Shown: positions 1 to 6,487 of the stretch, in pieces
Numbering within the stretch: the stretch's first letter is position 1
Layout: each line of letters opens with the position of its first letter
Assembly: GCA_005786775.1 (NCBI GenBank)
Contig: SYDD01000019.1
Location: 1 to 8,357 of the forward strand
Length of the DNA stretch: 8,357 nt
Source of the DNA: Opitutaceae bacterium
GTDB taxonomy: Bacteria; Verrucomicrobiota; Verrucomicrobiia; Opitutales; Opitutaceae
Direction of reading: 5' to 3'
Made by a program: the position numbers and the translations under genes
Notes under the pieces: model-generated
Databases searched by the model: none
What the model saw: only the letters and a program-made list of their open reading frames with translations
What the model was told of the DNA's origin: nothing

Positions 1-69
1 AACGTGCGCCACTACGCGCCCGGCATCGACGGCTGGAAGAAGAGTGGGTCGAAGCTCGACCGCGGCTGA
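1..69 (+). CDS. C-terminal end of a gene entering from the left; possibly a rhodanese-like domain
   Basis: The first reading frame is open from base 1 to a TGA at 67-69 and gives 22 residues, ending in KLDRG. The stretch around HYAPGIDGWKKSG resembles the C-terminal edge of rhodanese-like (sulfurtransferase) domains, where a Gly-x-x-x-W motif followed by a Gly closes the fold (family knowledge). The catalytic Cys loop would lie outside the window, so the function is a weak guess. A strong intrinsic terminator begins 23 bases after the stop, which supports this being a real gene end and separates it from the operon that follows. With so little sequence, an unrelated protein cannot be excluded. 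Confidence 0.5.
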   Translation, partial: NVRHYAPGIDGWKKSGSKLDRG

Positions 70-92
70 AGCCGGCGACGGGTTTTTCATTC

Positions 93-128
93 GGGCGGCT
101 CTCTCGCGGGGGCCGCCCTTTTGTTTTT
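93..128 (+). terminator. Rho-independent terminator after the left-edge gene
   Basis: The arms GGGCGGC (93-99) and GCCGCCC (112-118) are perfect complements. The stem extends inward through TCTC (100-103) pairing with GGGG (108-111), using G-T wobbles, to a four-base loop at 104-107. It is followed at once by TTTTGTTTTT (119-128). This is a textbook GC stem plus T-tract, correctly placed 23 bases downstream of the stop at 67-69. It should insulate the left-edge gene from the glycolipid operon. Confidence 0.93.
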
Positions 129-159
129 CCGAGGTCGGGGTGCTTCTTCGCAAAATTGT

Positions 160-177
160 AACCGCGGCGCCACGGTT
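160..177. promoter_or_regulatory. 18-bp near-perfect dyad, candidate operator upstream of the glycolipid operon
   Basis: AACCG (160-164) and CGGTT (173-177) form inverted arms around the palindrome GGCGCC (166-171). Both share the same centre, and only the pair 165/172 breaks the symmetry. It lies in the only noncoding gap between the terminator and the first gene of the operon, about 40 bases before the chosen start. That is where a dimeric repressor or activator site would be expected. A convincing -35/-10 pair could not be identified; the AT-rich AAAATTGTAA at 152-161 is the only -10-like stretch. The regulatory role is inferred from symmetry and position alone. Confidence 0.35.
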
Positions 178-215
178 CTGCGACAGAGGTGCTGCACGGT
201 CGCGGGGCGTTATCC

Positions 216-1370
216 GTGAAACTCGCTCTCGTCACCGAAACCTTTCCACCGGAGGTCAACGGCGTCGCCATGACGTTCGGGGTGATCGCTCGGGAACTGG
301 GTCGGCGGGGCCACGGGTTAACGGTGTACCGGCCGCGTCGGGCCGATCTCGCTCCGTTGCCCCGGTCGGCTGATTACGAGGTGGTTTCTCTCCCGGGCTT
401 CGCGGTTCCAGGCTACCCGCTGATTCGGCTCGGGCTCCCCGCCGGTGGTCGGCTGCGCGCCGCGTGGACCGGCGCACGACCGGATCTCGTGCATGTCGCC
501 ACCGAGGGTCCGCTCGGAGCTTCGGCGGTGTCGGCGGCCCGCGCGCTTGGCATCCCGGTAACCTCGAGCTTCCACACCAACTTCCACGCCTACACCCGCC
601 ATTACCGGGCTGGGCCGCTTCGGGGTGTGGTGCTCGCATGGCTCCGCCGGCTTCACAACCGCACCCGCCGCACCTTCGCGCCGACCCGCGAGCTGATCGC
701 CGAGCTGGGTGGCGCCGGTTTCCGCGACCTAGCGCTGATGTCGCGCGGCGTGGATACACTCTGCTTTCACCCGCTGAGGCGCTCCGTGGAGCTGCGGCGC
801 GCGTGGGGCGCGGACGACGAGCACCCCATCGTGCTCCACGTTGGCCGGATGGCGCCGGAGAAGGACTACGACCTGCTATTCCGCTGCTACGCTGCGATGC
901 GGGCGGTCAATCCTAGACTGCGTTTCGTGCTGGCGGGGGAGGGACCTCTACGCGCCGGGCTCGAGCGGGCCCATCCCGAGTGCCACTTCGCGGGTTTCCT
1001 GACCCGGCCCGAGATCGGTGCCTACTACGCCTCCGCCGACATTTACATCCACGCAAGTCGCACGGAAACCTTTGGGAACGTGCTTACGGAGGCCATGGCC
1101 AGCGGCCTCGCCGTGGCGGGCTTCGACTACGCCGCCGCGCGGCAGTTCGTCCGGCACGGGGAGAGCGGCCTGCTTGCACCCTTTGACCGGCCGGAGGCGC
1201 TCGTCGCGGCGGCGGAGCTGCTGGCCGGCGACCCCTTCCTCCGCGCTCAACTGAGCCGGGCGGCTCGCCGTGCCGTCGAGGAGCATTCCTGGGAGCGCGT
1301 GATCGTAGACTTTGAGCGGGACCTGCTGCGGGCGGCGGGCCCAGTGCCCGCGGGGGCAGGTGCGGCATGA
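216..1370 (+). CDS. GT4-family glycosyltransferase (MgtA/SqdX/PimB-like lipid glycosyltransferase)
   Basis: This 384-residue GT-B fold retaining glycosyltransferase probably transfers a nucleotide-sugar-derived hexose to a lipid at the inner face of the membrane. The N-terminus MKLALVTETFPPEVNGVAMT is the acceptor-side signature shared with MgtA, PimB and SqdX/SQD2-type enzymes. The C-terminal domain has the donor-site HVGRMAPEKDY loop (G210-R211, E215-K216) and the E-x7-E motif ETFGNVLTE (E284, E292) typical of GT4. The GTG at 216 was chosen because it starts exactly at the family N-terminus; the GTG at 189 would add nine residues with no family resemblance. Neither start has a clear Shine-Dalgarno sequence. 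It is the first gene of the operon and its TGA overlaps the next ATG as ATGA. The family is secure. The sugar (mannose, glucose, glucuronate or sulfoquinovose) and the acceptor cannot be read from sequence; diacylglycerol is inferred from the neighbours. Confidence 0.92.
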   Translation: MKLALVTETFPPEVNGVAMTFGVIARELGRRGHGLTVYRPRRADLAPLPRSADYEVVSLPGFAVPGYPLIRLGLPAGGRLRAAWTGARPDLVHVATEGPLGASAVSAARALGIPVTSSFHTNFHAYTRHYRAGPLRGVVLAWLRRLHNRTRRTFAPTRELIAELGGAGFRDLALMSRGVDTLCFHPLRRSVELRRAWGADDEHPIVLHVGRMAPEKDYDLLFRCYAAMRAVNPRLRFVLAGEGPLRAGLERAHPECHFAGFLTRPEIGAYYASADIYIHASRTETFGNVLTEAMASGLAVAGFDYAAARQFVRHGESGLLAPFDRPEALVAAAELLAGDPFLRAQLSRAARRAVEEHSWERVIVDFERDLLRAAGPVPAGAGAA

Positions 1371-2503
1371 AACGGAAGCTGCTGATCCTCACGGCGGGCT
1401 TTGGCGACGGGCACAACGCCGCGGCCCGGGCCTTGGCCCTGACGTGGGACGAGCGGGAGGGGGAAGGGGCCGCGGTGGTCGCGGATCCTTTCGCCGAGGC
1501 TTACCCGGCTGGCAACGCGGCCCTGCGGCGCGCTTATCTGGGCGCGATTAACCGCCTGCCGTGGGCGTGGCGATGGCTCTATGGCTGGATGGATCGTTCG
1601 CGGCTCCTCCCGAGTCTGCTGGGTCGGCTGCCCCGGGAGACGCGCGTGCTGCGTCGGCTCCTTGAGCTCCATCAGCCCTTCGCCGTGGTCTCGACGTTTC
1701 CTGGACATAACTTCACCCTGCGGCGCATAGCTATGAGCGGAGTTTCGGTGCCGCCGCGCTTTACCGTCGTCACCGATTCCATCAGCCTGAACTCGCTCTG
1801 GTGGACGGGAGGTTCTGCCGCGTGGTTCGTGCCGAATGAAGACTCGGCCTCCGTGCTGCGACGGTTGGGGGTGCCCGGCGCTCAGGTCGACGTGACGGGG
1901 TTCCCGGTCCCGCCGATCTTTGCGCGCCTCGGCGACAGCTTCGCCCCGCCGGAATTGGCCGCCGGCGGCCGGCCGCGGATCCTCGTGATGATCCATTCCG
2001 GCCGGCGCGGGGCAGAGGGCACGGCTCGGCTACTGCTCCGGGAATTGGGTTGGGATCTTACCTTTGCGGTTGGGAGGGATGAGGGACTTCGCCGCCGGCT
2101 CACAGCGCTGGCGTCGGACCGCGCCGGCGTCACGGTGCTAGGTTGGACGCGTGAGATCCCGCGATTGCTGCTGACCCATCACGTCGTGGTTAGCAAGGCG
2201 GGTGGAGCCACGACGCAGGAGGCGCTCGCCGCGGGTTGTCCGATGATTGTCAGCCAAGTCGTACCGGGGCAGGAGGAGGGAAACTACGAGTTACTGCGCC
2301 GCCACGGGATCGGAACTTTGGCGACGGATTCATCCGCAGTGGTGGCGGCGCTGCGGGAGGCTTTCGCGCACGACGGGCAAGGTTGGGCGCGGTGGCGGGC
2401 GGGAGTGGCGACGTTGCGGCGCCCCCGCGCTGCGGCGGAGATTCTGGAGCGGGTGGAGACCCGTGCCCGCGAGGAGCTGGCCGTGGCGGGGGCGGCCGGA
2501 TGA
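1367..2503 (+). CDS. GT28-family glycosyltransferase, MGDG synthase / processive diacylglycerol glucosyltransferase-like
   Basis: This 378-residue protein matches the monogalactosyldiacylglycerol synthase/UgtP architecture. The N-terminal half carries the MGDG-synthase glycine-rich loop LTAGFGDGHNAAA (about residues 8-20), where Gly-Asp-Gly-His replaces the GGTGGH of MurG. The C-terminal half is a GT28 nucleotide-sugar domain with VSKAGGATTQEALAAG (S276 to G290) and a PGQEEGN segment near residues 300-306. Known relatives are inverting, membrane-associated enzymes that add galactose or glucose from UDP-sugars to diacylglycerol. The start overlaps the stop of the GT4 gene (ATGA at 1367-1370), and its own stop overlaps the lipid kinase start (ATGA at 2500-2503), so translational coupling is likely. 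MurG is unlikely because of the distinct N-terminal motif and the absence of cell-wall genes. The sugar and whether it acts processively are unknown. Confidence 0.9.
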   Translation: MKRKLLILTAGFGDGHNAAARALALTWDEREGEGAAVVADPFAEAYPAGNAALRRAYLGAINRLPWAWRWLYGWMDRSRLLPSLLGRLPRETRVLRRLLELHQPFAVVSTFPGHNFTLRRIAMSGVSVPPRFTVVTDSISLNSLWWTGGSAAWFVPNEDSASVLRRLGVPGAQVDVTGFPVPPIFARLGDSFAPPELAAGGRPRILVMIHSGRRGAEGTARLLLRELGWDLTFAVGRDEGLRRRLTALASDRAGVTVLGWTREIPRLLLTHHVVVSKAGGATTQEALAAGCPMIVSQVVPGQEEGNYELLRRHGIGTLATDSSAVVAALREAFAHDGQGWARWRAGVATLRRPRAAAEILERVETRAREELAVAGAAG

Positions 2504-3444
2504 AGGCGGTGTTTATCCTCAATCCCCACGCGGGGCACAACCGGCGGCGGCCCGGCCTGCGGCAGCAGTTGCGAGAGTTCGCGGCGTCCTGCGCGGGCGG
2601 CGCGGTCGTGGAAGTTACGGAGGGGCCGGGCCACGCGCGGGAACTGGCGCGCTCGGCGGCGCGGGCGGGGGCGGAGGTCGTCGCGGCGGTCGGCGGCGAT
2701 GGCACGATGAACGAGGTCGCGCAGGGCCTCTTGGGGGCGCCCGCCGCGCTCGCGCTCGTGCCCTGCGGTTCGGGCAACGGGTTGGCGCTGCATCTGCGCA
2801 TCCCTCGCTCGCTCATGGGCGCGCTGCGGCTTGCGGCCGATCCAGCGGCGGCCGTGCGGCTGATCGATTCCGGCGAGGTGGCCGGGTGGCCGTTCTTCAA
2901 CGCGATGGGCATCGGGCTCGACGCCGAGATCAGCCGGCGCTTCAACGGCCTCGCCCGCCGCGGACTGCCCGCCTACCTCCGCGCGGGCTGGGGCGCCTGG
3001 CGGGAGCGGCGTCCCGTGCACTGCACGCTCGTGGTCGGGGCGGAACGTCAGATCTTTGAGGCCCTGCTAGTCTCGGTGTTGAACTCAGACCAGTACGGAA
3101 ACCACGCGCGGGTGGCACCCGGGGCAGAGGTCGACGACGGGCGGCTCGACCTTGTGGCGGTGACCGCATCAGGCGCCCTGAGCGTGGCCCGTCTGCTGCC
3201 TCGCCTCTTCCTCGGCACGCTCGGGGCCGGCCCGGGGGTGCTGCGGCGCTCCGCTCGCCGTTTTACCATCGTGCGGCCCGCTCCGGGCCCGTTGCACACT
3301 GACGGCGAGGTGCACGTCGGCCCCGCCCGCCTAGAGGTGGAGATTCGTCCCGGCAGCCTCCGCGTGCTCGTGCCCGCCGTGCCCGGGCGTATCGCTGCGC
3401 CCATCGATCAAGCCGCCCGTTCCTTCGCCCTGCTGATCCCATGA
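2500..3444 (+). CDS. Diacylglycerol kinase-family lipid kinase (DagK/YegS/LCB5 superfamily)
   Basis: This 314-residue lipid kinase has the expected length of about 300. The N-terminus MKAVFILNPHAG is the first strand and nucleotide loop. The GGDGTMNE motif (residues 65-72) and PCGSGNGLA (88-96) are the signature ATP-binding loops. The C-terminal domain keeps NAMGIGLDAEISRRFN, the QYGNHARVAPGAEVDDGRLDL segment in its usual order, and the terminal HTDGE motif. Family members transfer the ATP gamma-phosphate to diacylglycerol, giving phosphatidic acid, or to related lipids at the cytoplasmic membrane face. The ATG at 2500 was chosen because it overlaps the previous stop and begins exactly at the family N-terminus; in-frame sequence upstream is only the shadow of the GT28 gene. 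The gene overlaps the next by ATGA at 3441-3444. Specificity is not readable: sphingoid bases, ceramide or undecaprenol remain possible. Context favours diacylglycerol. Confidence 0.92.
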   Translation: MKAVFILNPHAGHNRRRPGLRQQLREFAASCAGGAVVEVTEGPGHARELARSAARAGAEVVAAVGGDGTMNEVAQGLLGAPAALALVPCGSGNGLALHLRIPRSLMGALRLAADPAAAVRLIDSGEVAGWPFFNAMGIGLDAEISRRFNGLARRGLPAYLRAGWGAWRERRPVHCTLVVGAERQIFEALLVSVLNSDQYGNHARVAPGAEVDDGRLDLVAVTASGALSVARLLPRLFLGTLGAGPGVLRRSARRFTIVRPAPGPLHTDGEVHVGPARLEVEIRPGSLRVLVPAVPGRIAAPIDQAARSFALLIP

Positions 3445-4241
3445 AGCTCCACTTCCGCACCGTGATCCTCTCGGACCTGCACCTCGGCACGATCGATTCC
3501 AAGGTCGAGGAGGTGAACCACTTCTTGCGCCACATCCATTGCGCGAAGCTCATCCTCAACGGCGATATCATCGATGGCTGGCAGCTGCGCCGCGGCGGGC
3601 GCTGGACCAAGGCGCACACCCGTTTCGTACGGATCGTGCTGAAGAAGCTCGAGAAGCGCGACACGCAGGTCGTCTACCTCCGGGGCAACCACGACGACGT
3701 CCTCGCCTCCTTCTTGCCCCTCGAATTCGAGGGCTTGTTGGTCGCCGAGGAGTACGTCCACGAGGCTGCCGGTGGCCGCTACCTTGTACTCCACGGCGAT
3801 ATTTTTGACACGGTGACGAAGAACTTCGTTTTTCTCGCCCATCTCGGCGACTGGGGCTACGGGCTTCTGCTCGCCCTCAACCGCCTCTACAACCGATGGC
3901 GCGCGTGGCGGGGACTCGAGTACTGGTCGCTGAGCAAGGCCATCAAGGCGCGGGTGAAAGAGGCGGTGAACCACATTTCCAAATTTGAGCAGCACATCGC
4001 CCAGCTCGCGCGCGAGAAAGGCTGCCAGGGCGTGATGTGCGGGCATATTCACACCGCTGCCGACAAGCGCATCGGCGATATCCACTACCTCAATTCCGGG
4101 GACTGGGTGGAGTCGCTCACCGCGATCGTCGAGCACTGGGACGGGCGTTTCGAGCTGCTGGACTTTGCTTCCTTCGTACGGCGTTTTCCGCTCCCGGACC
4201 GTGATGGGATCGAGCCGGGGGCGGAGCTCGCCGAGGCATGA
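3441..4241 (+). CDS. PlcP/LpxH-like calcineurin-fold metallophosphoesterase
   Basis: This 266-residue cytosolic protein has no signal peptide and carries every metal-binding motif of the UDP-2,3-diacylglucosamine pyrophosphatase-like family: SDLHLG (D12, H14), GDIIDGW (D42), GNHDD (N83, H84), LHGDIFD (H118) and CGHIHTA (H202, H204). A conserved tail, HYLNSGDWVES, follows. From memory, the same layout (SDxHLGT, GDxxDGW, YWSxS..K..VKxAVN, CGHIHxA, NxGDWVES) is found in PlcP, the phospholipase C that Sinorhizobium and marine bacteria use to degrade phospholipids to diacylglycerol during phosphate starvation. LpxH itself is usually shorter and sits with lipid A genes, none of which are seen here. 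It is the last gene of the ATGA-coupled run with two lipid glycosyltransferases and a lipid kinase, which fits a phospholipase making or processing diacylglycerol. The phosphoesterase family is certain; PlcP activity over LpxH-like pyrophosphatase activity is inference. Confidence 0.9.
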   Translation: MKLHFRTVILSDLHLGTIDSKVEEVNHFLRHIHCAKLILNGDIIDGWQLRRGGRWTKAHTRFVRIVLKKLEKRDTQVVYLRGNHDDVLASFLPLEFEGLLVAEEYVHEAAGGRYLVLHGDIFDTVTKNFVFLAHLGDWGYGLLLALNRLYNRWRAWRGLEYWSLSKAIKARVKEAVNHISKFEQHIAQLAREKGCQGVMCGHIHTAADKRIGDIHYLNSGDWVESLTAIVEHWDGRFELLDFASFVRRFPLPDRDGIEPGAELAEA

Positions 4242-4276
4242 CCGTCGTGGCCGAGAGCGGGTGACAATTGCGTTAC

Positions 4277-4290
4277 GGCCGGTTTCGGCC
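4277..4290 (+). other. Small GC stem-loop between the phosphoesterase gene and ppk1
   Basis: GGCCG (4277-4281) and CGGCC (4286-4290) pair across a GTTT loop in the 85-base gap before ppk1. The stem is only five pairs and is followed by TCGTTCCC, not a T-tract. It may be a weak terminator or attenuator, or chance in GC-rich DNA. The rest of the gap (4242-4326) shows no clear promoter and no Pho-box-like repeat. Confidence 0.25.
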
Positions 4291-4326
4291 TCGTTCCCGG
4301 GCCCTCCACCCGGTTAACCTTTTCCT

Positions 4327-6468
4327 GTGAGCCCCGCCCGAAAATCCGTCCCCCGCCTCCGCCATCCGGTCCGCGCCGAGCCCGCCGTTCCGGCCGGGGA
4401 TCCCGCCCGCTTCGGCAACCGCGAGCAGAGCTGGCTGGCTTTCAATCAGCGGGTGCTCGATCAGGCGGGCCTCCCCGCCAATCCGCTGCTGGAGCGCGTG
4501 AAATTTCTCGCGATCGCCAGTTCCAATCTCGACGAGTTTTTTGAGATCCGGGTGGCGGGTTTACGGCAGCAGGCGGATTCCGAGGCGGCGCCCCTTAGCC
4601 TAGACGGCCTGACGCCGCGCGAGCAGCTCCGGCGCGTCCGGACCGCGGTCGGCGCGATGGTGGCCGCGCAGCACCGCTGCTGGCAGGAGGAGCTGGTGCC
4701 CGCTCTGGCGCGGGAACGACTGGTGTTCCGGCCCACCCACCAGCTCGACGCGGCGGAGCTCGCCTGGGTCCTCCGGCACTTCCGGGAGCAGGTGCAGCCC
4801 GTCCTCACGCCGCTCGCGGTCGACCAGGCCCATCCCTTCCCGCTGTTGGGCAACAAGACCCTGAGCCTGCTAGTGCTCCTCCGGCAGGACGAGGAAGCTG
4901 CGGCGGAGCCGGTCTTGAGCATCGTGCCGGTTCCCCGTAGCCTCCCGCGCATTCTCCGCCTTTGTCCCGGCGATCCCGGGCCGGAACGATTCCTGTTCCT
5001 CAGCGAAATCCTCAAGCTGTGCGTGGGCGAGTTGTTTCCTGGCTATCGGGTGCTCGGGGCGCACGCCTTTCGCGTTACGCGCAACAGCGACCTCTACATT
5101 GACGAGGAGGAGGCCGAAAATTTGCTCAAGAAGATTGAGGACGAACTCCGGAACTTGCGCCGCGGCGCAGCGGTCCGACTCGAGGTTGAGCAGGGCGTGG
5201 ATGCCTGGGCCCTCTCCGAGCTCGTGCGCCACCTCGGCCTGCCGGAGGACGCGGTCTACGATCAGCCTGCCCCCCTCAATTTCCTACGGCTGATGTCATT
5301 GCATGACCTGGTCGACCGGCCAGATCTGAAGTTCGCTCCCTTCGCTGCGGCGGACTGCGCGGCCCTCGCCGGTGCTCGCCTGGTCTTCGACGCTGTCCGC
5401 GAACGCGACCTCTTGCTGCACCACCCGTATGACAGCTTCACACCGGTGGTGGCCTTCGTGCAGGAGGCGGCCCGCGACCCGGAGGTGCTGGCGATCAAGC
5501 AGACACTCTACCGGACGAGCGGTGATTCCCCGATCATTGAGGCGCTGATCGAGGCCTCGCTCGCGGGCAAGCAGGTGACGGCGCTGGTGGAGCTGATGGC
5601 GCGGTTCGACGAGGCCAACAACATCAAGTGGGCGCGCGAGTTGGAGGAGGCGGGAGTCCACGTCGTTTACGGCGTGGTCGGTCACAAGACGCACTGCAAG
5701 TGCTGCCTCGTCGTCCGTCGCGAGGGCGGGCAGCTCCGGCGCTACGTGCATTTGGGCACGGGCAACTACAATCCGCGCACGGCACGCCTCTACACCGACC
5801 TCAGCCTGCTGACCGCGCGGGAGAACCTCACCGCTGAGGTGGCGCAGCTCTTCAATTCGCTCACCGGCCTCGGCCGGGCGCCCGAGTTCCACCACCTGCT
5901 GGTGGCTCCGTTTAACCTGCACACGCGGATCCTTGAGCTAATCGCGGCCGAGGCCGCGCACGCCCGCGCGGGTCGGCCGGGTCGTATCATCGCCAAGATG
6001 AATAAATTGGTGGACCCCCACGCGATCGAGGCGCTGTACGCGGCCTCCCGGGCCGGGGTGCAGATCGACCTCATCGTCCGCTCCACCTGCTGCCTCGTGC
6101 CCGGGGTGAAAGGGCTCAGCGAGAACATCCGCGTCCGCAACCTCGTGGGCCGCTTCCTCGAGCACGCCCGGATCTTCGTCTTTGGACGAGGAGGCGCCCC
6201 GGTGGTGTACGCCGGCAGCGCCGACTGGATGCCGCGCAACTTCTTCCGGCGCGTCGAGGCCGTGTTTCCCGTGGAGGATCCCGTCCTGCGTCAGCGCGTT
6301 CTGGAGGAAATCCTCGGCGCCGAGCTCCGCGACACCGCGGATGCGGCGGCCCTTCAGCCGGACGGTACCTACGTGCCGGTCTCAGCTGACGAGGGTGCGG
6401 AGTCGTTTCAGGCCCAGCAGTACTTCATGAGCCTAGCGCAGGCTCGGACGGCGGCTGGGGTTCCCTGA
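4327..6468 (+). CDS. ppk1: Polyphosphate kinase 1
   Basis: This 713-residue enzyme reversibly polymerises the ATP gamma-phosphate into inorganic polyphosphate. The family domains appear in order. The N-terminal domain has NREQSWLAFNQRVL (from about residue 32) and the SSNLDEFFEIRVAGL motif. A head domain follows. The two phospholipase-D-like catalytic domains contain KQTLYRTSGDSPI, MARFDEANNI and HKTHCK (H453, H456, K458). H475 in HLGTGNYN is the autophosphorylated histidine, equivalent to E. coli H435. H613 in FLEHARI corresponds to E. coli H592. Nothing essential is missing, and the length is in the normal range (about 690-730). The GTG at 4327 is the only usable start: an in-frame TAA lies at 4315-4317 and no other standard start codon occurs before the conserved N-terminus. 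No clear Shine-Dalgarno precedes it. It lies 85 bases after the phosphoesterase gene on the same strand, so it may be co-transcribed or have its own promoter. Confidence 0.97.
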   Translation: MSPARKSVPRLRHPVRAEPAVPAGDPARFGNREQSWLAFNQRVLDQAGLPANPLLERVKFLAIASSNLDEFFEIRVAGLRQQADSEAAPLSLDGLTPREQLRRVRTAVGAMVAAQHRCWQEELVPALARERLVFRPTHQLDAAELAWVLRHFREQVQPVLTPLAVDQAHPFPLLGNKTLSLLVLLRQDEEAAAEPVLSIVPVPRSLPRILRLCPGDPGPERFLFLSEILKLCVGELFPGYRVLGAHAFRVTRNSDLYIDEEEAENLLKKIEDELRNLRRGAAVRLEVEQGVDAWALSELVRHLGLPEDAVYDQPAPLNFLRLMSLHDLVDRPDLKFAPFAAADCAALAGARLVFDAVRERDLLLHHPYDSFTPVVAFVQEAARDPEVLAIKQTLYRTSGDSPIIEALIEASLAGKQVTALVELMARFDEANNIKWARELEEAGVHVVYGVVGHKTHCKCCLVVRREGGQLRRYVHLGTGNYNPRTARLYTDLSLLTARENLTAEVAQLFNSLTGLGRAPEFHHLLVAPFNLHTRILELIAAEAAHARAGRPGRIIAKMNKLVDPHAIEALYAASRAGVQIDLIVRSTCCLVPGVKGLSENIRVRNLVGRFLEHARIFVFGRGGAPVVYAGSADWMPRNFFRRVEAVFPVEDPVLRQRVLEEILGAELRDTADAAALQPDGTYVPVSADEGAESFQAQQYFMSLAQARTAAGVP

Positions 6469-6487
6469 GTGAGGGCGGCGCTCAGGG
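6463..6487. terminator. Stem-loop at the convergent gene junction, possible bidirectional terminator
   Basis: CCCTGAG (6463-6469) and CTCAGGG (6481-6487) are perfect inverted arms, extended inward by one G-T wobble and one G-C pair. The left arm contains the ppk1 stop (TGA at 6466-6468). The right arm contains the stop of the minus-strand phosphatase (complement of 6482-6484). Only 13 bases separate the two genes, so this is the only space for a terminator. Neither side has a T-tract, so termination may be Rho-dependent, or the hairpin may protect 3' ends. Confidence 0.45.

Noticed and set aside
121..161. Possible sigma-70 promoter around AAAATTGTAA
   Set aside because: No -35 hexamer with suitable spacing could be paired with it, and part of the AT richness is the terminator T-tract.
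189..215. Alternative GTG start for the GT4 gene nine codons upstream
   Set aside because: The added residues show no family similarity and the GTG at 216 matches the conserved N-terminus. There is no decisive ribosome-binding site for either, so 189 is unlikely but not strictly excluded.
1247..1996. Long antisense ORF (249 residues) across the glycosyltransferase junction
   Set aside because: It spans two real genes on the other strand, has low-complexity Arg/Gln/Pro-rich composition and no motif.
2236..2499. In-frame open extension of 88 codons upstream of the lipid kinase
   Set aside because: It lies wholly inside the GT28 gene in another frame, is Gly/Arg-rich, and the kinase family N-terminus begins exactly at the ATG at 2500.
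3408..4136. Long antisense ORF (242 residues) opposite the phosphoesterase gene
   Set aside because: It is a shadow of the well-supported plus-strand gene, as is usual in GC-rich DNA, and has no recognisable domain.
4238..4264. Eight-codon ORF starting in an ATGA overlap with the phosphoesterase stop
   Set aside because: It is too short to support as a gene and shows no recognisable leader-peptide features. The ATGA there is probably chance, although it copies the pattern of the real junctions.
4312..4319. Palindrome GGTTAACC just before ppk1
   Set aside because: An 8-base palindrome is expected by chance. No second copy or promoter geometry supports an operator, and its TAA only serves to show that ppk1 cannot start further upstream.
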